A stretch of 64,000 bases of DNA from Siphlonurus alternatus (taxonomy: Eukaryota; Arthropoda; Insecta; Ephemeroptera; Siphlonuridae), in contig OX463779.1 in NCBI GenBank assembly GCA_949825025.1, positions 33,924,203 through 33,988,202 of the forward strand, read 5' to 3'. Positions within the stretch are counted from its first letter, which is position 1. The number at the start of each line of letters is the position of its first letter. A program made the position numbers and the translations under genes. Of the stretch, positions 60,651 through 64,000 are shown piece after piece. The notes under the pieces were generated by a model. The model was not told the DNA's origin. It was given only the letters and a program-made list of their open reading frames with translations, and searched no databases.

Positions 60651-61670
60651 TCACTTTGAGGTTGGGAAAAATTTCAGTTTCAATTCAGAGGGCGAGAAAT
60701 TCACATTTTTGAAAATACTGGAATATTTCATTTGCAAAAATACATTCATAAACTAGCTCATTCAAAGAATAATCATCGTTTTGAATAATATATAATAGAT
60801 ATATGAATCTCAATTCCAAAACGCTTGGATAAAAATGCATGTCCCCACTCGTGTTCAGTTCGTTCATATATAGCCGTCTCACTCAAATATCTTTTAATAT
60901 ACTATACACATCAATGCTCGTTTTTTCCTAACGGGGCCGGCTCCGTAGTCTGGTCTTTTTGTCAAAATTATACAACTAAAAGTTTGGTAAGAAAGAAGTA
61001 TATGATTTTTTTCCCCGGTGTCTCAATATTTTTAAGTCACTAATATGCATTAAGAAGTTACAAATACTTTTTAAGATAATTTTATTATGTGCCATGTGTA
61101 CATGTAATTCTATATCTTCAAAAATATAAAATTTCTTCTCATCATTAAAAATGTGAATTGAATATAATTTTTTCTGGTAAATAATGATTCTGTACAATAA
61201 AATAATAAATAAATATAACTGAAATAGCAATACGTATTTGACTATCATGCTTTGTGCTGGTTGTTACCCGTGACAACATAAATTTTAAAACCATCATGAA
61301 CATTTAATTTTATAGCTGGTTTCCATGAGTACGTTTATAGAACATTCTACTGCAAAAAGCAATGTATCTCTTGTCGACCTTACAATGTAACATTATGTTA
61401 ATACGTAAAAAATTGGGTGGGGAAGCAATGTTTTCTTCTATTCATGAGGTGACGATTTTTTATTCTTACTTTTTGTTTTGTTTTTGCTCTTTATTAAAAA
61501 ATAATGAAAAAAATGCATTCATACATTCATTGTAAAATAATTATACCATAATAATTATGCGATGTTTTATTTAGTCTCCCCTGTTCATTTACATTTACTT
61601 ACTTCCCCCCCCCCCCAAAGTCCTTTTTGCCTGGGTTGGCTCAAATTTATTGCACCCAAATTAACCTACA

Positions 61671-62052
61671 TTAAGGGTAAGATAACACGAACAATCGATT
61701 GTTGACATGTAAACCTTAGCAACCTCATAATGATTCTGAATGTTTTTTGAGAGACTAGAGACTTGGCACCAAAAAAATATGGAAAAAATTTCAAAACAAT
61801 CGGACGATCCAATTTTTTTAAATTATTTTCTTATTGTTAGTTTAGGTCTCCATGGGAAAGCCCTATACTAAAAATTTAAAAAATTCGTTTAAAAAAATTG
61901 GATCGTCCGATTGTTTTGAAATTTTTTCCATATTTTTTTGGTGCCAAAAACTGTCTCTAAAAAAAATTCAGAATTATTATGAGGTTGCTAAGATTTACAT
62001 GTTAATCAAATGGGACTACAACAATCGATTCTTCGTGTTATCTTACCCTTAA
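61671..62052. mobile_element. TTAA-flanked foldback MITE B
   Basis: It begins TTAAGGGTAAGATAACACGA and ends with the matching complement TTCGTGTTATCTTACCCTTAA (given here 5' to 3' on the plus strand). Arms of about 160 bases are nearly complementary throughout, meeting near 61845-61870. Like element A it has TTAA at both ends followed by GGG, suggesting the same mobilising transposase family, but the arm sequences differ. Non-coding. Confidence 0.85.
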
Positions 62053-62297
62053 AAAAATAACATGATAAATAATAAAATAATTAAAAGATGCTAAATATTT
62101 AATTATTATACTCTACAACTAAACGTATAAAAAAATAAATTATGCTGTGAAAGTATCATGCGCAGGATTCAGTGAAATTTATTTTACCTTTTTCATGGGC
62201 AATTCGCAATAACATATTATAAATTATAGAAATTATAATCATAAATTTATGATTATAATTATTGGTACTGTTGAAACCCGAAATATCATATATTTTT

Positions 62298-62343
62298 AAT
62301 TTTGGTTGGTTGGTTGGTATTTTGGGGCAATTGACACATTATA
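62298..62343 (-). repeat. Possible LINE/SINE 3' tail, copy 2
   Basis: The minus strand reads AATGTGTCAATTGCCCCAAA and then (CCAA)n. Shares the terminal word with 32718-32757, but nothing further upstream matches. Confidence 0.4.
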
Positions 62344-62570
62344 TTTTTAATTTTATTATATCAATAGGAAACTTTTTATGCAACGTACATGAAAATTATT
62401 GTACCCTGTCCCTTTAATAATAATAATATTAATACTGTACTGTACAGTGTATATACAATACATGTGTGCAAAATGTTTGCATGATGTAGGTATAATTTTT
62501 ATCATTCTACGAAATACCAGTTTATTATATGGAAATACCTAAGATGCTGTTATATATTATAATATATGGT

Positions 62571-63000
62571 AAATTGTCTGAGGGTATTCTGTCCAAGAGT
62601 GTTTCGTCTAAGGGTATTTCGTCTAAGGGTATTTCGTCTAAGGGTATTTTGTCCGAGGGTATTTCGTCCAAGGGTATTTTGTCCATGGGTATTTTATCTG
62701 AGGGTATTTTGTCCAAGGGTATTTTGTCCAAGGGTATTTTGTCCTAGGGTTAATTGTCCAAGGGTATTTTGTCCTAGGGTAAATTATCCAAGGGTATTTT
62801 GTCTGAGGGTATTTTGTCCTAGGGTATTTTGTCCAAGGGTATTTTGTCCTAGGGTTAATTGTCCAAAAGGGTATTTTGTCCTAGGGTAAATTATCCAAGG
62901 GTATTTTGTCCTAGGGTAAATTGTCTGAGGGTATTTTGTCCTAGGGTATTTTGTCTGGGTATTATATCTGAGGGTATTTTATCAAAGGGTATTTTCTCCG
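62571..63000 (+). repeat. Minisatellite array 3
   Basis: About 28 copies of the same 15-16 bp unit in array 1 orientation, 2 kb further on. It includes a sub-block with GGGTATTTCGTC and ends GTATTTTATCAAAGGGTATT before unrelated DNA. Confidence 0.95.
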
Positions 63001-64000
63001 TTTATCCTAATTTCATAGATCTAAACTGTACGTATAATTACATGACAGAAGGTACGAATTTAAAAGGAGAATTGGCATGCTGGATTACTTTTGTATTCAT
63101 TTAATTAACATTATTAGGCATACATAATTAATTTTAATAGTGCACCATATATAACACTCATCTCATTAGCATTGAAATTTTCTTTGTAACAATTTTGCAG
63201 TACATTCACGTTTTACTTTCTGATGGAACTTGACTACAGGCAATTGAAGTAATGTTCATATTTTTATCTTTTTCACCTTAATGTATAATTTACACAATTA
63301 TGCATTTAATTTAGCTGAGAAATATATTTGCGAGCGTAAGCATCTTAATATGAAAAAATCTTTATTCGAGAATTCGTTAATTAATGTGATATAAAATTTA
63401 AGTGGTACATACATACAAACATGCATGTGCATGAAACTACTTTTATTTTTTATGTTTTACAAATTTCTTAAATTGCATAAATATGTGTAACGTTAGTAAC
63501 GTACATTACATACAACATATAACCCTCCAAAAATTGCTCGGTCAATTAATTTAAATAGCAGGCAAAATATTATAAAAACTTAATTAGGGAACTTATTGTT
63601 ATTCAGAAAAAATTCTCTAATATTGAATAACGGTACTTCTTAAAAGCTAATTTTTAACATCATTTTAATCTATAATATTAATAGGAAACTAATATAATTT
63701 CATGACAATATTTTAATGATTTTTATAGTAAAAAAAAAATAATTATACCTGAACAACGTGAAAAACATACTAAAACCACAACATGTACTGTACTTCAATG
63801 TTAATGATGCTGATAGTATTTTTATTTCTTTCCTTAGAGAGATAATTGTTAAGCTAATTATCTAGTCTCCAAAAGCTTGCAATTTAAATATTATGTTCCA
63901 TATTTAGATAGTTAAGCAATTTTGTGAAGTCTAAAACTGCTATAAAGACGCAGAACGTAAATACATGAAAAACAACATCATTTTTAAAACATTTATAATT
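63001..64000. other. AT-rich sequence, nothing recognised
   Basis: Low-complexity A/T-rich DNA with short homopolymers. I see no ORF, repeat boundary or promoter that I can support. Confidence 0.7.

Noticed and set aside
1..64000. CRISPR arrays, bacterial operons, insertion sequences, riboswitches
   Set aside because: The DNA is animal intronic sequence. The regular arrays present are tandem minisatellites without unique spacers.

Overview
The window is intron-dominated, AT-rich animal DNA. It carries the 5' part of one large minus-strand gene, a spectraplakin (Drosophila short stop, shot; vertebrate MACF1/DST and plectin relatives). Four consecutive coding exons (34614-34675, 5348-5437, 3652-3729, 959-1051) have consensus splice sites and compatible phases. 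Together they spell most of the first calponin-homology (CH1) domain of the actin-binding region. The gene runs off the left edge, so CH2, the plakin and spectrin repeats and the microtubule-binding end lie outside. Long introns, a YYKDRLGFDP start resembling insect Shot, and a 5S-rRNA-derived SINE suggest an arthropod with a large repeat-rich genome, possibly a crustacean. Species cannot be fixed from this sequence.

Layout, in transcription order from right to left. The region from 64 to about 54.8 kb holds three arrays of a 15-16 bp minisatellite, a 145 bp direct duplication, a 2 kb near-perfect palindrome with an 11 bp target-site duplication, and GC-rich promoter-like blocks. The first recognised coding exon ends at 54690, or at 54660 through a second in-frame donor. 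Intron 1 (about 20 kb) contains a second candidate first exon (MAEKFKPA, 48728-48752) of the same phase, a cluster of palindromic MITEs, an inverted pair of about 380 bp repeats, and two other MITEs. Exon 2 follows at 34.6 kb. Intron 2 (about 29 kb) contains two candidate in-frame cassette exons: an 18 nt microexon (HWKYIQ, 8247-8264) and a 57 nt cysteine-rich exon (6582-6638). Both sit where plectin carries its optional exon 2-alpha. The intron also holds a 5S-derived SINE, a poly(A)-tailed retrosequence, a possible opposite-strand TATA promoter with a short ORF at 27 kb, and several weak exon candidates. Exons 3, 4 and 5 follow at 5.4, 3.7 and 1.0 kb.

How it fits together: the combination of first exons, alternative donors and CH1 cassettes would let one locus make actin-binding domains with different N-termini and different inserts after the first CH1 helix. 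Most six-frame ORFs here are chance or repeat translations, and no complete intronless gene was recognised. I found no rRNA gene other than the 5S-derived SINE head, no convincing tRNA gene, no CRISPR array and no bacterial-type features.
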